A stretch of 64,000 nt of DNA from Alphaproteobacteria bacterium (GTDB taxonomy: Bacteria > Pseudomonadota > Alphaproteobacteria > SMXS01). Positions 33,368 to 42,340 of the stretch are shown piece after piece. The stretch covers positions 62,001 to 126,000 of the forward strand of contig JANQQJ010000028.1 of the NCBI GenBank assembly GCA_028284945.1, in the 5' to 3' direction. The translations under genes and the position numbers were made by a program. The notes beneath the pieces are model-generated. The model was not told where the DNA came from. It searched no databases and worked only from the letters and a program-made list of their open reading frames with translations. Each line of letters begins with the position of its first letter. Position 1 is the stretch's first letter.

Positions 33368-33967
33368 CTAGATGCAACTTGGGTCGTCCAGGCTGAGATT
33401 GTCGCAAAGAAGAACTGTTCTGGATCGCCTGGGTTTTGCGAAGTACTCATTATCGAGAGTATAGCCGCTAAAGAAAAAGTCGGTTATCGGCCCCGCATAG
33501 CTGTAATCGATACGTGCGAGGATCACACTTTCATTGGCGGCAAGCACACCGGTCGGCAACTGTTCTGGAAATGCAACGCCTTGCGCATATGGTGGCGTCC
33601 CTGAACTCGACGCAGACCAATGCACCAGAATGTTGTCATTTGTGTCACGGACAATGCTGATGACCTCAATCGTCGCATCATCCCCATCGAACGGATGCAT
33701 GATGGCTTCAGATGCGGAGTAAACATCCGTCAGTCCATTGGGATCAATTTCACGGACCCGGCTCACGAGATCGGCGACCGAGTTGGTCATGGTCGTAACC
33801 TTGCGATCAACCAGCAACACATCGACCGTCTCTACCAGCCCCAAAAGAATCACGACCAGAACAGGGGCTACAAACGCCATTTCAACGGCTGCGTTGCCGC
33901 GCCGGTCTCTCAGGAGCTTTTTGAGCGCGGAACGGCGGCCCAGCTTTGACGACGTTGATTTAGACAT
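33368..33967 (-). CDS. TadE/TadF-like pseudopilin
   Basis: About 199 residues beginning MSKSTSSKLGRRS, then RDRRGNAAVEMAFVAPVLVVI: the TadE-type leader with a Gly-Asn-x-Ala-x-Glu processing region and one hydrophobic helix, followed by a variable periplasmic domain. It has a single Cys pair near the end (LLCDNLSLDDPSC). Start at 33967 chosen because GAGGAG lies upstream and the codons before it overlap the preceding gene. Probably co-transcribed with the TadE gene upstream (26-base gap). It differs from the two TadE paralogues, so could be TadF. Confidence 0.8.
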   Translation of the reverse strand: MSKSTSSKLGRRSALKKLLRDRRGNAAVEMAFVAPVLVVILLGLVETVDVLLVDRKVTTMTNSVADLVSRVREIDPNGLTDVYSASEAIMHPFDGDDATIEVISIVRDTNDNILVHWSASSSGTPPYAQGVAFPEQLPTGVLAANESVILARIDYSYAGPITDFFFSGYTLDNEYFAKPRRSRTVLLCDNLSLDDPSCI

Positions 33968-33992
33968 AATCACCGATTGGTCTCCTCGACCA

Positions 33993-34598
33993 TCAACTCT
34001 CTTCAGGAGCGTCAGAGCTGGACTCGATCGTCGGGAACGGCTCGTTTCTGAACGCAACCGTCGACTCGATCACCATTCGACCATCGGCATCGATATAGTG
34101 ACTAAGCAGATGCTGCATGCCCGGCGTCAGGAGGTCCCACTTGTAGTAGGTCCTGACCAGAATGACTTCATTCTCTGAACCGGCATTGAAAGAGGTCAGA
34201 ACCGCCCCGCTTTCATCATCTGTCTCGGGCGGGCTCATATCCACATCCCCGAAGCCTGGATAATTCCGGACGTCGAAGAAGAAGTTATCAGATGTGGTAT
34301 CGCACTCCAGCAGCCCCTCCATGGCTTCGCAGACTGCATCACGAAACAGCTCTTCGGCCGTGGCCTCTTGTCCCTCGGCAGCAGCGGCCTGCTGCAACTC
34401 GCCTGTACGGATCTGGCGCGCCGTATCCTGGGTCGCACTGTCAAGCAGTCCGCTGGCCCAATAGACCAGCCCGAGCTCGATAATGCCCATGACCAAAACG
34501 AAAAAGGGCCCAGCGACCATAGCAAACTCGATAACGACGTTACCGCGCCGGTCCTTGGCAAACCTTCGACTGCGTTTTGAGAGCGGACTAAAGATCAT
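33993..34598 (-). CDS. tadE: TadE family pseudopilin, copy 1
   Basis: 201 residues. The leader FAKDRRGNVVIEFAMVAGPFFVLVMGIIELGLVY carries the RGN-x-x-x-EF processing site and helix; the mature part has ARQIRTGELQQAAAA, a Cys pair (DAVCEAMEGLLECD), DVRNYPGFGDVDMSPPETD and VILVRTYYKWDLLTP. It is clearly homologous to the gene at 36738-37307. TadE-type pseudopilins are cut by CpaA and sit at the base or tip of the pilus machine. Transcribed away from tadG. Confidence 0.88.
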   Translation of the reverse strand: MIFSPLSKRSRRFAKDRRGNVVIEFAMVAGPFFVLVMGIIELGLVYWASGLLDSATQDTARQIRTGELQQAAAAEGQEATAEELFRDAVCEAMEGLLECDTTSDNFFFDVRNYPGFGDVDMSPPETDDESGAVLTSFNAGSENEVILVRTYYKWDLLTPGMQHLLSHYIDADGRMVIESTVAFRNEPFPTIESSSDAPEES

Positions 34599-34882
34599 AG
34601 CTGTTCCTTACACGTTGCCCCCAGCCGCAAACGTAACAAAACAACCACCTCATTCCAACAAAAAAACAGAATAAATATACTATATAAATTTGAAATAAAT
34701 TCTTTTCATACTAAAAATAATTTCTATTACAATAGAAAATACTTATTACTGTACTAAAACAATCGCATTTGTTAGGTATATTCGACAGCCGTCCAACAAA
34801 CGGCCGCTTAAATTGAGCCGAAGACTCGTGTCGTTACCTGGGCCAACACCCGCGAGCACCGGCGTATCAGAGGAAGAAGGCG
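34599..34882. promoter_or_regulatory. AT-rich divergent promoter region of tadE and tadG
   Basis: 284 bases, extremely AT-rich from 34660 to 34770. It contains AATTTGAAATAAA at 34687-34699, identical to the 13-mer before flp2. No gene is visible. It must carry the promoters of both divergent operons. Confidence 0.55.
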
Positions 34883-36508
34883 ATGAAATTTTGGCCTGAT
34901 GCTATCTCACGTTTCACCACCTGGCACGGCGTTCAGCGATGGGCACGAGACACAGCCGGTGCAACGGTTGTTATGTATGCGGTCCTGGCCGTACCGGTTT
35001 TGGGGTTCGTTGGCGCAGCCGTGGACTATTCACGCTTGCACTCGGGTCAAGTGGAACTGCAAAACGCATTGGATGCTTCCGCACTGGCTGCCGGCCGGGC
35101 ATACGAGAATACCATTGGTAATGTTGCCACTCGTGAAGCCGCGGCCATCACCGCCGCCAACAACTTCTTCGCCGCAAATTTCCCATCCGATTTTCAGGGA
35201 ATGTCCGCTCCGCTGTTGGCAATCAATGTTTCGGAAACCGACGTCGCCGTAACCGCTGTCGCTACCATGCCGACACGGTTCATGCAGTTGCTTTCTGTGC
35301 CGTCGATGAATGTCCTGGCGGACACGACCGTGGTCCGCAATGGCCGCGGCGTCGAACTCGTCCTAGTCATGGATAACACCGGTTCGATGCGCGGCAGGAT
35401 CGGCGGCGCATCGGTCAACAAAATGGATACCATGATCGCCGCGGCCCATACACTGGTCGACATTTTGTACGGCGAACGTGAGACAATTGAGAACTTCTAT
35501 GTGTCGCTGGTGCCCTATGCCGCAATGGTTAACATTGGATCGGGGCGGACCGGCTGGGTGAATTCATTCGACGAATCAACGCTTTTTGCCGGTACGGACT
35601 GGAAAGGCTGCGTTATGGGTCGTAACGATCCCTATGACGAAACTGACGACCCGCCCTCTGTCGCCCTGTGGGATGTTATGGCTTGGCCGTCCACCAAGGA
35701 TCAGATCTTCTACGACAAGAACGACAACGAATTGAAGGTCACCGAAGATGGCGAACTCATCTATATGATAGGTGACAATGAGTGGCCGCCGATCGATGAC
35801 GCCAACAGCGCGCAGAACAACGGCACCGGTCCCAATTTGGGATGTCCGCCGGCGATCACGCCGCTGATCCAGTCCAAGACGGATGTGAAGGCGGCGATTG
35901 ACGAAATGCAGCCCTGGCACCGCGGTGGCACCATGGCCAATCTTGGACTGGCTTGGGGCTGGCGGGTGATTTCACCCCGTTGGCGCGGCCTTTGGGGTGG
36001 CGATACGCCGGACGAATTCCCGCTCGACTACGATTATCCCAACTGGGAAAAAGTCGTGATCATGCTCACCGACGGCGTTAATCAGTGGTACGACTGGCCG
36101 GGGAAAAGCGACAAGGGCGATGATGGCAAAACCCGCCTGACCGGCCTGCCGGGCAAAAATTGCTGTTCCGGCAGCAGCAGTGCAGAGGTCGACAAAGACG
36201 ATGTTCCCGACGGCGCCGACTACACCGCCTATGGCCGGATCGAAGAGGAGCGCCTGGGCAGCGGCAGCTTTAATGCGGTTCAGGGAATCCTCGACGACAA
36301 GATGGAAGATGTCTGCGAAGATATGCGCAACAACAATGTGATCATCTTCACCATCACTTTCGGGGTGAACGATTCGAGCACCAAAACAACGTTCCAGAAC
36401 TGTGCCGGCCGTCCGGATCAATACTTCAATTCGCCGACCAATTCTGACCTGCAAGCTGCGTTCGTGGCGATTGCGACGGAAATCAACAATCTCCGGATTT
36501 CTGAGTAG
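34883..36508 (+). CDS. tadG: TadG-like pilus protein with von Willebrand A domain
   Basis: 541 residues. An N-terminal TadG helix (AGATVVMYAVLAVPVLGFVGAAVDYSRL) follows a short leader, then about 110 residues of TadG domain and a vWA domain. LVLVMDNTGSMRGRIG is the metal-ion-dependent adhesion site, and VIMLTDGVNQWYDW a later MIDAS strand. A large insert (about 240-370), rich in Asp, Trp and Cys, lies between vWA strands. The C-terminus NNNVIIFTITFGVND then PTNSDLQAAFVAIATEI is typical. Expected outside the inner membrane as an adhesion or pilus-tethering protein. AGAGGAAGAAGG precedes the ATG and a strong terminator follows. Confidence 0.9.
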   Translation: MKFWPDAISRFTTWHGVQRWARDTAGATVVMYAVLAVPVLGFVGAAVDYSRLHSGQVELQNALDASALAAGRAYENTIGNVATREAAAITAANNFFAANFPSDFQGMSAPLLAINVSETDVAVTAVATMPTRFMQLLSVPSMNVLADTTVVRNGRGVELVLVMDNTGSMRGRIGGASVNKMDTMIAAAHTLVDILYGERETIENFYVSLVPYAAMVNIGSGRTGWVNSFDESTLFAGTDWKGCVMGRNDPYDETDDPPSVALWDVMAWPSTKDQIFYDKNDNELKVTEDGELIYMIGDNEWPPIDDANSAQNNGTGPNLGCPPAITPLIQSKTDVKAAIDEMQPWHRGGTMANLGLAWGWRVISPRWRGLWGGDTPDEFPLDYDYPNWEKVVIMLTDGVNQWYDWPGKSDKGDDGKTRLTGLPGKNCCSGSSSAEVDKDDVPDGADYTAYGRIEEERLGSGSFNAVQGILDDKMEDVCEDMRNNNVIIFTITFGVNDSSTKTTFQNCAGRPDQYFNSPTNSDLQAAFVAIATEINNLRISE

Positions 36509-36537
36509 CAGACACTCTAGCTAACCGGCCCAAGATC

Positions 36538-36573
36538 AAGGGCGGTCCCTGGCCAGGGGGCCGCCCTTATTCT
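36538..36573 (+). terminator. Strong rho-independent terminator after tadG
   Basis: AAGGGCGG (36538-36545) pairs with CCGCCCTT (36561-36568), with further CC/GG pairing inside, then a T-rich ATTCTTT. It sets tadG apart from the tadE paralogue that follows. Confidence 0.85.
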
Positions 36574-36737
36574 TTGACCGAACACAATCGTTCAATACTG
36601 CCAAAAAAAATCAAACTTATTTAAAATTTGAAGTTTTTCTTGGCCTGACACCCATTTTCAGTTAGCTTTCTCAGCAAGTTTGGGATCAGGGGCTACAGGA
36701 ACTCAGCCGGTGCATTGTGCGTGCGGCTGCAATTGTC

Positions 36738-37307
36738 ATGAAGAACATCCGTCCAACCGGCGCAATTCAGCGTCTTCGACAGTCGAAATCCGGCAACGTC
36801 GCAGTTGAGTTTGCCCTTGTGGCGACGCCTTTTCTGCTGTTGGTGACCGGAATCATGGAACTGGGCATGACTTATATGGCGTCCACACTCCTCGAGAACG
36901 CCACAGAGCAAGCGGCTCGAGAGATCAGAACCGGAGCGTTGCAGAAGGCCGCCGCTGCTGACGAAGAAAAAGATGCTCAACAGCTGTTCAAGGAAACGTT
37001 CTGCGCCAACATGAAGGGGCTGATTTCCTGTGATGGGACGGCCAAGTCCTATGCAGACGTCCGCAACTACAGCAAATTCAGCGAGGTCGATCTTTCGCCG
37101 CCGGACACAGATGAGGTCACCGGCGTTATCATAACGTCGTTCGACCCCGGCACCCGTGATGAGGTTGTGTTGGTGCGGACCTATTATCGTTGGGATCTGG
37201 TAACGCCCTTCCTGTCGCGCTTGCTTAGTGGCGAGACGGATGAAGAAGGCCATCTGATTCTGTCGTCGACAGTTGCCTTCCGCAACGAGCCCTTTAAGCT
37301 CGAATAG
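36738..37307 (+). CDS. TadE family pseudopilin, copy 2
   Basis: About 189 residues: RLRQSKSGNVAVEFALVATPFLLLVTGIMELGMTY is the leader and helix, then AREIRTGALQKAAAA, a Cys pair (ETFCANMKGLISCD), DVRNYSKFSEVDLSPPDTD, VVLVRTYYRWDLVTP and STVAFRNEPFKLE. It aligns along its whole length with copy 1. ATG at 36738 gives the same leader length as copy 1; a GTG at 36717 is possible. It has its own AT-rich upstream region (36600-36650), including AATTTGAA, after the tadG terminator. Convergent with the btuD gene. Confidence 0.85.
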   Translation: MKNIRPTGAIQRLRQSKSGNVAVEFALVATPFLLLVTGIMELGMTYMASTLLENATEQAAREIRTGALQKAAAADEEKDAQQLFKETFCANMKGLISCDGTAKSYADVRNYSKFSEVDLSPPDTDEVTGVIITSFDPGTRDEVVLVRTYYRWDLVTPFLSRLLSGETDEEGHLILSSTVAFRNEPFKLE

Positions 37308-37312
37308 CTGGG

Positions 37313-38092
37313 CTAATCCGCATCAATCCGCCGCCACGGCAGCGTAAAGCGTTGACCGTCATGTTCACCATGGGCGCTGGCAACCCGATAGGCCGCCTGA
37401 ACATTGTCATCGGTCAACACCTCGTGCGGGGCGCCGTCGCATAGCAACCCACCGTCACGCATCAGAAACAAACGGTGACAAAACCGTTCAGCCAGCACCA
37501 GGTCGTGCAGCACGGCGATGACCAACCCGCCCTCTTCCGCATAGCGGCGCAGGACCTCCATAATTTCGAGCTGATGATAGGGATCTAAAGCCGCAACCGG
37601 TTCATCCACCAGCAGAACCCGTGCCTCGACCGCCAGCGCCCGCGCCAGCAGCGCCCGCGCCCGCTCGCCGCCCGACAGCGTATCAATGGTCCGGTCGGCC
37701 AGCTCGGTGACCGAGGCCAGTGACATCGCCCGCTCAACCTTGTCTTCATCGTCGAAGCCGTGACGCTGAAACGGTGCGCGGTGCGGCAGCCGGCCCAAGG
37801 TCGTGAGCTGACGCACACTTAGCGGCCAATGGACCGGCTGACCTTGTGCCAGATAGGCAACATTTTGAGCCAATGTTCGCCGGGCAATGGCTTCTAAACG
37901 CTGGCCATCGAGCTTCACAATCCCCTCAGACAGAATCAGGTTGGCCAGAGCTCGCACCAGGGTCGTTTTCCCTGCACCGTTCGGACCGATCAGCCCGACC
38001 AGCGTCCCTTCAGTCGCCCTGAAATTGACGTGACTGACCGCCGCCAGTTCATCAAACCGAACCGTTACATTTTTTGCGCTCAGTACCGTCAT
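37313..38092 (-). CDS. btuD: Vitamin B12 ABC transporter ATPase
   Basis: 259 residues of the FecE/BtuD family. LIGPNGAGKTTLVRAL is Walker A, DTLSGGERARALLARALAV the ABC signature, VLLVDEPVAALDP Walker B, and VLHDL the switch His. Last gene of an operon that begins with a cobalamin riboswitch and a BtuB-type receptor, so B12 or a related corrinoid is the likely substrate rather than iron. It overlaps btuC by 4 bases. Confidence 0.88.
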   Translation of the reverse strand: MTVLSAKNVTVRFDELAAVSHVNFRATEGTLVGLIGPNGAGKTTLVRALANLILSEGIVKLDGQRLEAIARRTLAQNVAYLAQGQPVHWPLSVRQLTTLGRLPHRAPFQRHGFDDEDKVERAMSLASVTELADRTIDTLSGGERARALLARALAVEARVLLVDEPVAALDPYHQLEIMEVLRRYAEEGGLVIAVLHDLVLAERFCHRLFLMRDGGLLCDGAPHEVLTDDNVQAAYRVASAHGEHDGQRFTLPWRRIDAD

Positions 38093-39081
38093 GCGGCGGC
38101 CCGCCGCGATCTAAGGATCAGCATCAGGAAGAATGGTGCGCCGATCAACGCCGTGACCACGCCCAGTTTCAGCTCCGGCCCCTGCATCGGCAATCGGACG
38201 ACGACGTCGGCGGCCAGCATGACGGCGGCACCCGCCAGCATGCTAGGCAACAGCAACCTGCTGGGGTGATAGCCAACCAGAGGCCGCATCAGATGGGGCA
38301 CGACCAGCCCAATAAACCCGATCATCCCAGCGACCGAAACCAGCGCGCCAACGGCAAGCCCCGTGCCCAAAATCACACGCAGTGTGGCCCAGCCGGGGCT
38401 GAAACCAAGGCTCTTCGCCGTATCCTGCCCCAGACTGAGTGCGTCGAGCGCCCGGCCTGTGCTCAATACGAGGAGAAGCCCTATCGCGGCAAAGGGCGCC
38501 GCCACCCAGACATGATCCATGCTGCGATCGGCCAGCGAGCCCAGCATCCAAAAGACAATCTCCAGCGCGGCAAAAGGGCTGGGCGCCAGATTAAGCGCCA
38601 GAGACGTGAGCGCCCCGGCAAAGGCGTTAATCGCAACACCGGCCAGGATCAACGTCATCACATCGGGCCGCCGGCCGGCCAAACCATATAGCAGGCCCAG
38701 CGCAACCAAGGCACCGACCAACCCGCCCATGGGGACCGCCATCTGACCACCGAACAAGCCGAAATAAAACACAACAACCGCACCCAGCGCTGCGCCGCTG
38801 GAGGCGCCGACCAGCCCTGGTTCCGCGAGCGGGTTACGCAACAGCCCCTGCAAAGCCGCCCCACAGGCACCAAGAACGGCACCGCCGATCAGCCCCAGAA
38901 GCGCTCGGGGCAGCCGAACCTCAAAAAGAATAATGTCCGCGACATCGGCACCCACATTCTCCGATGCAGGCAACCAGACCCCGCCCCGGCCAATCATCAG
39001 GGAGAGTGTGAATAGGCCAATGACAGAAGCAATGAGGCCGGCGTAAACCAGCCAGGGTCTGGAGGGGCCGGCATTCGTCAC
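38089..39081 (-). CDS. btuC: Vitamin B12 ABC transporter permease
   Basis: 330 residues, about nine or ten membrane helices, of the FecCD family. EVRLPRALLGLIGGAVLGACGAALQGLLRNPLAEPGLVGASSGAA is the hallmark region (shown here in pieces: RLPRALLG, LQGLLRNPLAEP, LVGASSGAALGA). GFIGLVVPHLMRPLVGYHP is the coupling region for the ATPase. Overlaps both btuF and btuD by 4 bases, which supports co-translation. Confidence 0.9.
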   Translation of the reverse strand: MTNAGPSRPWLVYAGLIASVIGLFTLSLMIGRGGVWLPASENVGADVADIILFEVRLPRALLGLIGGAVLGACGAALQGLLRNPLAEPGLVGASSGAALGAVVVFYFGLFGGQMAVPMGGLVGALVALGLLYGLAGRRPDVMTLILAGVAINAFAGALTSLALNLAPSPFAALEIVFWMLGSLADRSMDHVWVAAPFAAIGLLLVLSTGRALDALSLGQDTAKSLGFSPGWATLRVILGTGLAVGALVSVAGMIGFIGLVVPHLMRPLVGYHPSRLLLPSMLAGAAVMLAADVVVRLPMQGPELKLGVVTALIGAPFFLMLILRSRRAAA

Positions 39082-40019
39082 CGGCCGGACACTTCAGCAG
39101 TCTCGGGCATGGTTCGTTCGGCCAGCAGTCTGGCTGCCTCAGCCAGCCGGGGCGTTCCACAGTTCCACAGCGTGGTCGGCACCCTCACGACGGGTTTACC
39201 CGTTCGGATCGCCGTAAGCGCCGGATGATGGAGCACCATATTGGCTTGGGAAGGCGCGTCCAGCCGGTAGTCGCCCAGTACCAGAAGGTCAGGATCGGCG
39301 CCGACAACATCTTCAACAGACATTTTCACCCAACCCTCCATGCCGTAGTCAACGGCCACGTTTTCTAACCCCAGATGCAGCATTACCTCGTTGAACAGGC
39401 TCGAAGCGCCAGCAGAATATCCATTGGCACCATAGACCAACGCCCTGTAGTCCGCGTCCCGCAGCGCGTTACGCGTTAGTGCCAAGTCGCGGTCAAAGGC
39501 GGCGATAAGCGCCCTGCCCCTGGCCGGTACGCCCAACACTCTGGCAACCGTTCGAATATTGGCGCGAACGTCATCCAGAGTCACCGCTGTGGGAACCACG
39601 TGCACCGGTATCCCCTGGCGCGCCAGCATCGCCTTGGCAAAAGGTGAGTTAAACGGCCCGACAAAGACCAGGTCCGGCTGCAGCACGATAATCTCTTCGG
39701 CCAACCCATGGTTCGCAGGATAGCGGGCAGCCTGTTCCGCCATCGCCGAATCCGCCGGATCCTGCGTAACCCAATGGACTGAGACGATCTGATCCGGATC
39801 GGCCAGCAGCATGACAAGCTGGTCTGTGCAGAGGCTCATGGTGGCCACCCGCTCGGGCGATGCGGCAAAGGCAGGGCCGCTACCCCAGATGAGAGCAGCT
39901 AGGCATAAGCACGCAATAAACTTTGGATAGGCCCCCTCACCCTCCCGCTCACGCGGGTCCCTCCCTCTCCCCTTAGGGGAGAGGGTTGGGGTGAGGGGAA
40001 TGCCACCGGCTTGTCGCAA
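39078..40019 (-). CDS. btuF: B12-binding periplasmic protein, signal peptide interrupted by a repeat
   Basis: 313 residues. The mature part (from ASPERVATMSLCTDQLVMLL) is a BtuF/FecB-type substrate-binding protein: VSVHWVTQDPADSAM, LAEEIIVLQPDLVFVG, GTPRLAEAARLLAER. The likely signal peptide FIACLCLAALIWGSGPAFA is preceded by PLTPTLSPKGRG and the following residues (22 in all), which are encoded exactly by a 66-base dispersed repeat. The first possible start is TTG at 40019, one base after the btuB stop. No other start lies between repeat and signal peptide, so the repeat appears to sit inside the translated leader. Confidence 0.8.
   Translation of the reverse strand: MRQAGGIPLTPTLSPKGRGRDPREREGEGAYPKFIACLCLAALIWGSGPAFAASPERVATMSLCTDQLVMLLADPDQIVSVHWVTQDPADSAMAEQAARYPANHGLAEEIIVLQPDLVFVGPFNSPFAKAMLARQGIPVHVVPTAVTLDDVRANIRTVARVLGVPARGRALIAAFDRDLALTRNALRDADYRALVYGANGYSAGASSLFNEVMLHLGLENVAVDYGMEGWVKMSVEDVVGADPDLLVLGDYRLDAPSQANMVLHHPALTAIRTGKPVVRVPTTLWNCGTPRLAEAARLLAERTMPETAEVSGR
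39933..39998. repeat. Dispersed palindromic repeat, PLTPTLSP type, inside btuF
   Basis: 66 bases bounded by CCCCTCACCC and GGGTGAGGGG. It contains two smaller hairpins: CCCGC-TCAC-GCGGG (39944... at 39944-39957) and CTCTCCCC-TTA-GGGGAGAG (39965-39983). Elements reading as PLTPTLSPxGRG are common across proteobacterial genomes. Its length is a multiple of three, so btuF stays in frame. Confidence 0.85.
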
Positions 40020-40020
40020 A

Positions 40021-41979
40021 TTACTCCCCCAGCCTTACACGCAGACCGCCATAAGCACCAATGCCGGGAGACCGGAACGAAAAGACCTCTTCATAGTCTT
40101 CGTCCAGCGCGTTTTCGATCCGCCCGAACAACGCGATGTTGTCGGTCAACTGATACTCCGCCGCCAGCGTAACCAGCACATAGCTGTCCAGGGTCACCCG
40201 GGACTCCGGTGTCGCGGCGATGAACTCGTTATCGAGCTGCTTACCGTTGTAAGAGACATCCAGATTGACGTTGCCGCGCCCATCGCTGAACGCATAGTTC
40301 GCATTGAAATTGGCGATATGCTTGGGCCGCCGCACCTCACGCATGCCGTCCGGTTGACGCGACTTGGTATAGGTATAGCTGCCAGAAATAGAGATCTGGT
40401 CACTGAGCTGCGCGGCCATGATCACCTCGACGCCCTCACGCTTGCTCTTCCCGTCCAGGTTCTCGACGGTGGATAGGAATGTCGCAAAGTCAAATACGGT
40501 TACAATCTCGTCGGTCAAATCGGCATTGAAATAGGTGACATCCAGCTTCAGCCGGTCGTCAAAGAAACGCTGTTCGACACCAACGTCAAAACTTTCCGAT
40601 TTTTCAGGTCTGAGGTTGGGGTTACCCAAAAAGAAGTCGGGGAAGAACCCGAATAGCTCAAAGAACCCGGGATTGGTAATGGCTGTCCCCCAACTGCCAT
40701 GCAGCCGGGTGCCACTGCCCGGCATCAACCAGGCAGCAGCAACCCGGTAGGTGGTTGCATTATCAAAAAGCGTATTGTCGTCATGGCGGATGCCAGCAGA
40801 CAAATAGACTTGGTCGGCAAAGCCGACACGGTATTCACCAATGAAACTGTCCTGATTGTCTGACCGGCGCTGGTTTTCAAGCGCGTCAGGCACGGCACCG
40901 AAGTTCTCGAAATCCAGTTCTTCACGTTCATAAGCCGCAGTGAGCGTGTGTTTCGCCCCCATAACAGAGGGCGTATCCAGATTGACGGTAAACTGCTGGG
41001 TAAATTTGAGCCGCTCACCTTCATTGCCCGTCAGGTCGTTGCTGTCATTAACGAATTCACGTTCGCTGCGGGAATAGCCAACGGCAGTCTTGAACGCGAA
41101 GGCATTTTCGAAAAACGAGCCGTCAATACTGAGTCCTGTATAGAGCTGCTCGATGAACTGACGATTCATCGCATCGACCGCAAGGCCATTTGTAGGTGTT
41201 GGCGGAAAGTCAAAATCCTGGCCATCATTGTCGGTCCGCGTATCACCATAGCGGAGAACGGCTTGAGCCGAGACACCGTCAAACAGCTGAGCCCGCGCTT
41301 TGCCGTTGACGGTAATGATCCGCGATCCGTCCTTTTCATCGCCAAAACGTGACAGATTGATCCCATCGGTTTCCAGATATCCGGCAGAGACAGCGCCGGT
41401 GAACCGCTCGACGCCGCCAGAGATCAGGGCGGTCGCTTGAACTGTCCCAAACGAGCCGCCTTCAAGTGATGCCGCGGCCTCAAACCCAGGCTCACCGCCC
41501 TTGGTGATGACATTGATCACACCGCCGATGGCATCAGAACCATAGAGCGCGCTTTGAGCGCCACGCAGGATTTCAACCCGCTCTATCCCGATCGCCAGTA
41601 GCCCAGAGAAATCAAACTCACCGTTGATGTTGAGTTCGTTGGCTTCGATCCCGTCAATCAGCACGAGCGTGTGATTGCCTTCAGCACCGCGGATCCGCAC
41701 CTGGCTGAGCTGACCAGGGCCGCCGGTCCGATTCACCGCCAGCCCCGGAATCGCGCGCAGCAAATCCGACATAATGGGGATCTGCCGCCGCTCGATTTCC
41801 TCACCTTCCAGCAGCGAGATACTCGTCCCCAGGGTATCTGCCGCCACTGGTGTCCGGGCACCTGTTGCGACAATCGTGTCGCCGGGGAAGAGGCCGTCTT
41901 CAGCGGCAGCGGACAAAGAATTCATGGTAACCAGAGTGCCGCCTAAAAGCGTGGCGAAGCAGATATTTATTCGTGTCAT
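40021..41979 (-). CDS. btuB: TonB-dependent vitamin B12 receptor
   Basis: 652 residues. Signal peptide (CFATLLGGTLVTMNSLSAAAE), then a TonB-box-like stretch and plug domain: DTIVATGARTPVAADTLGTS, LLRAIPGLAVNRTGGPGQL, IRGAEGNHTLVLIDGIEAN and SALYGSDAIGGVINVITKGG. The barrel ends with a terminal RVRLGE, and EDYEEVFSFRSPGIGAYGGL is the usual BtuB-like C-terminal region. A cobalamin riboswitch about 200 bases upstream and the btuFCD genes after it point to B12 import across the outer membrane. Confidence 0.93.
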   Translation of the reverse strand: MTRINICFATLLGGTLVTMNSLSAAAEDGLFPGDTIVATGARTPVAADTLGTSISLLEGEEIERRQIPIMSDLLRAIPGLAVNRTGGPGQLSQVRIRGAEGNHTLVLIDGIEANELNINGEFDFSGLLAIGIERVEILRGAQSALYGSDAIGGVINVITKGGEPGFEAAASLEGGSFGTVQATALISGGVERFTGAVSAGYLETDGINLSRFGDEKDGSRIITVNGKARAQLFDGVSAQAVLRYGDTRTDNDGQDFDFPPTPTNGLAVDAMNRQFIEQLYTGLSIDGSFFENAFAFKTAVGYSRSEREFVNDSNDLTGNEGERLKFTQQFTVNLDTPSVMGAKHTLTAAYEREELDFENFGAVPDALENQRRSDNQDSFIGEYRVGFADQVYLSAGIRHDDNTLFDNATTYRVAAAWLMPGSGTRLHGSWGTAITNPGFFELFGFFPDFFLGNPNLRPEKSESFDVGVEQRFFDDRLKLDVTYFNADLTDEIVTVFDFATFLSTVENLDGKSKREGVEVIMAAQLSDQISISGSYTYTKSRQPDGMREVRRPKHIANFNANYAFSDGRGNVNLDVSYNGKQLDNEFIAATPESRVTLDSYVLVTLAAEYQLTDNIALFGRIENALDEDYEEVFSFRSPGIGAYGGLRVRLGE

Positions 41980-42175
41980 TTATGTCCTCCATAGCGACAT
42001 GAAAGCTGGGGACAGATGCACGAAGAGCGTCAGCGCAAAGGCGCGCTGCGTTTGTTGTTATGCAGGACAATTGTCGTCCCATTGTCGGCCTCCGCCGTGC
42101 ATCAACCCCTGTTCAAGGTGTCGCCACGACGGTTTCGGCCGCTCCACCCACTCAGCCCGGTGCGTGGTAGGACGA
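41980..42175. other. Leader between riboswitch and btuB
   Basis: 196 bases of the btuB leader downstream of the aptamer on the minus strand. No gene is visible; it should carry the expression platform of the riboswitch. I could not assign a clear terminator, so control at translation is as likely as at transcription. Confidence 0.4.
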
Positions 42176-42340
42176 CGTGATGGCAGGTCTCCTGGCTCGC
42201 GGGTCAGTATCGCAATGCGCCTTCCCAGGCATAGATGCCCAGTGGCGTGATGGCATTACGACTCGCCGCTTACAGTTGCGGGGACAGCCATGGCTTAAAC
42301 CGGATTGATGGCCCGGTTCCTCCATGTTCCCTTTAAAGCC
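42176..42340 (-). promoter_or_regulatory. Cobalamin (B12) riboswitch
   Basis: On the minus strand the 5' part reads AAAGGGAACATGG, the conserved core is TGTCCCCGCAACTGTAAGCG, and the B12 box is AGCCAGGAGACCTGCCATC (42179-42197). These are the classic conserved elements of the AdoCbl aptamer, in the right order and spacing. It should shut off btuB, F, C and D when B12 is plentiful. Confidence 0.95.

Noticed and set aside
35972-36454. Minus-strand frame within tadG
   Set aside because: Antisense to a strongly supported vWA protein; no domain or ribosome site.
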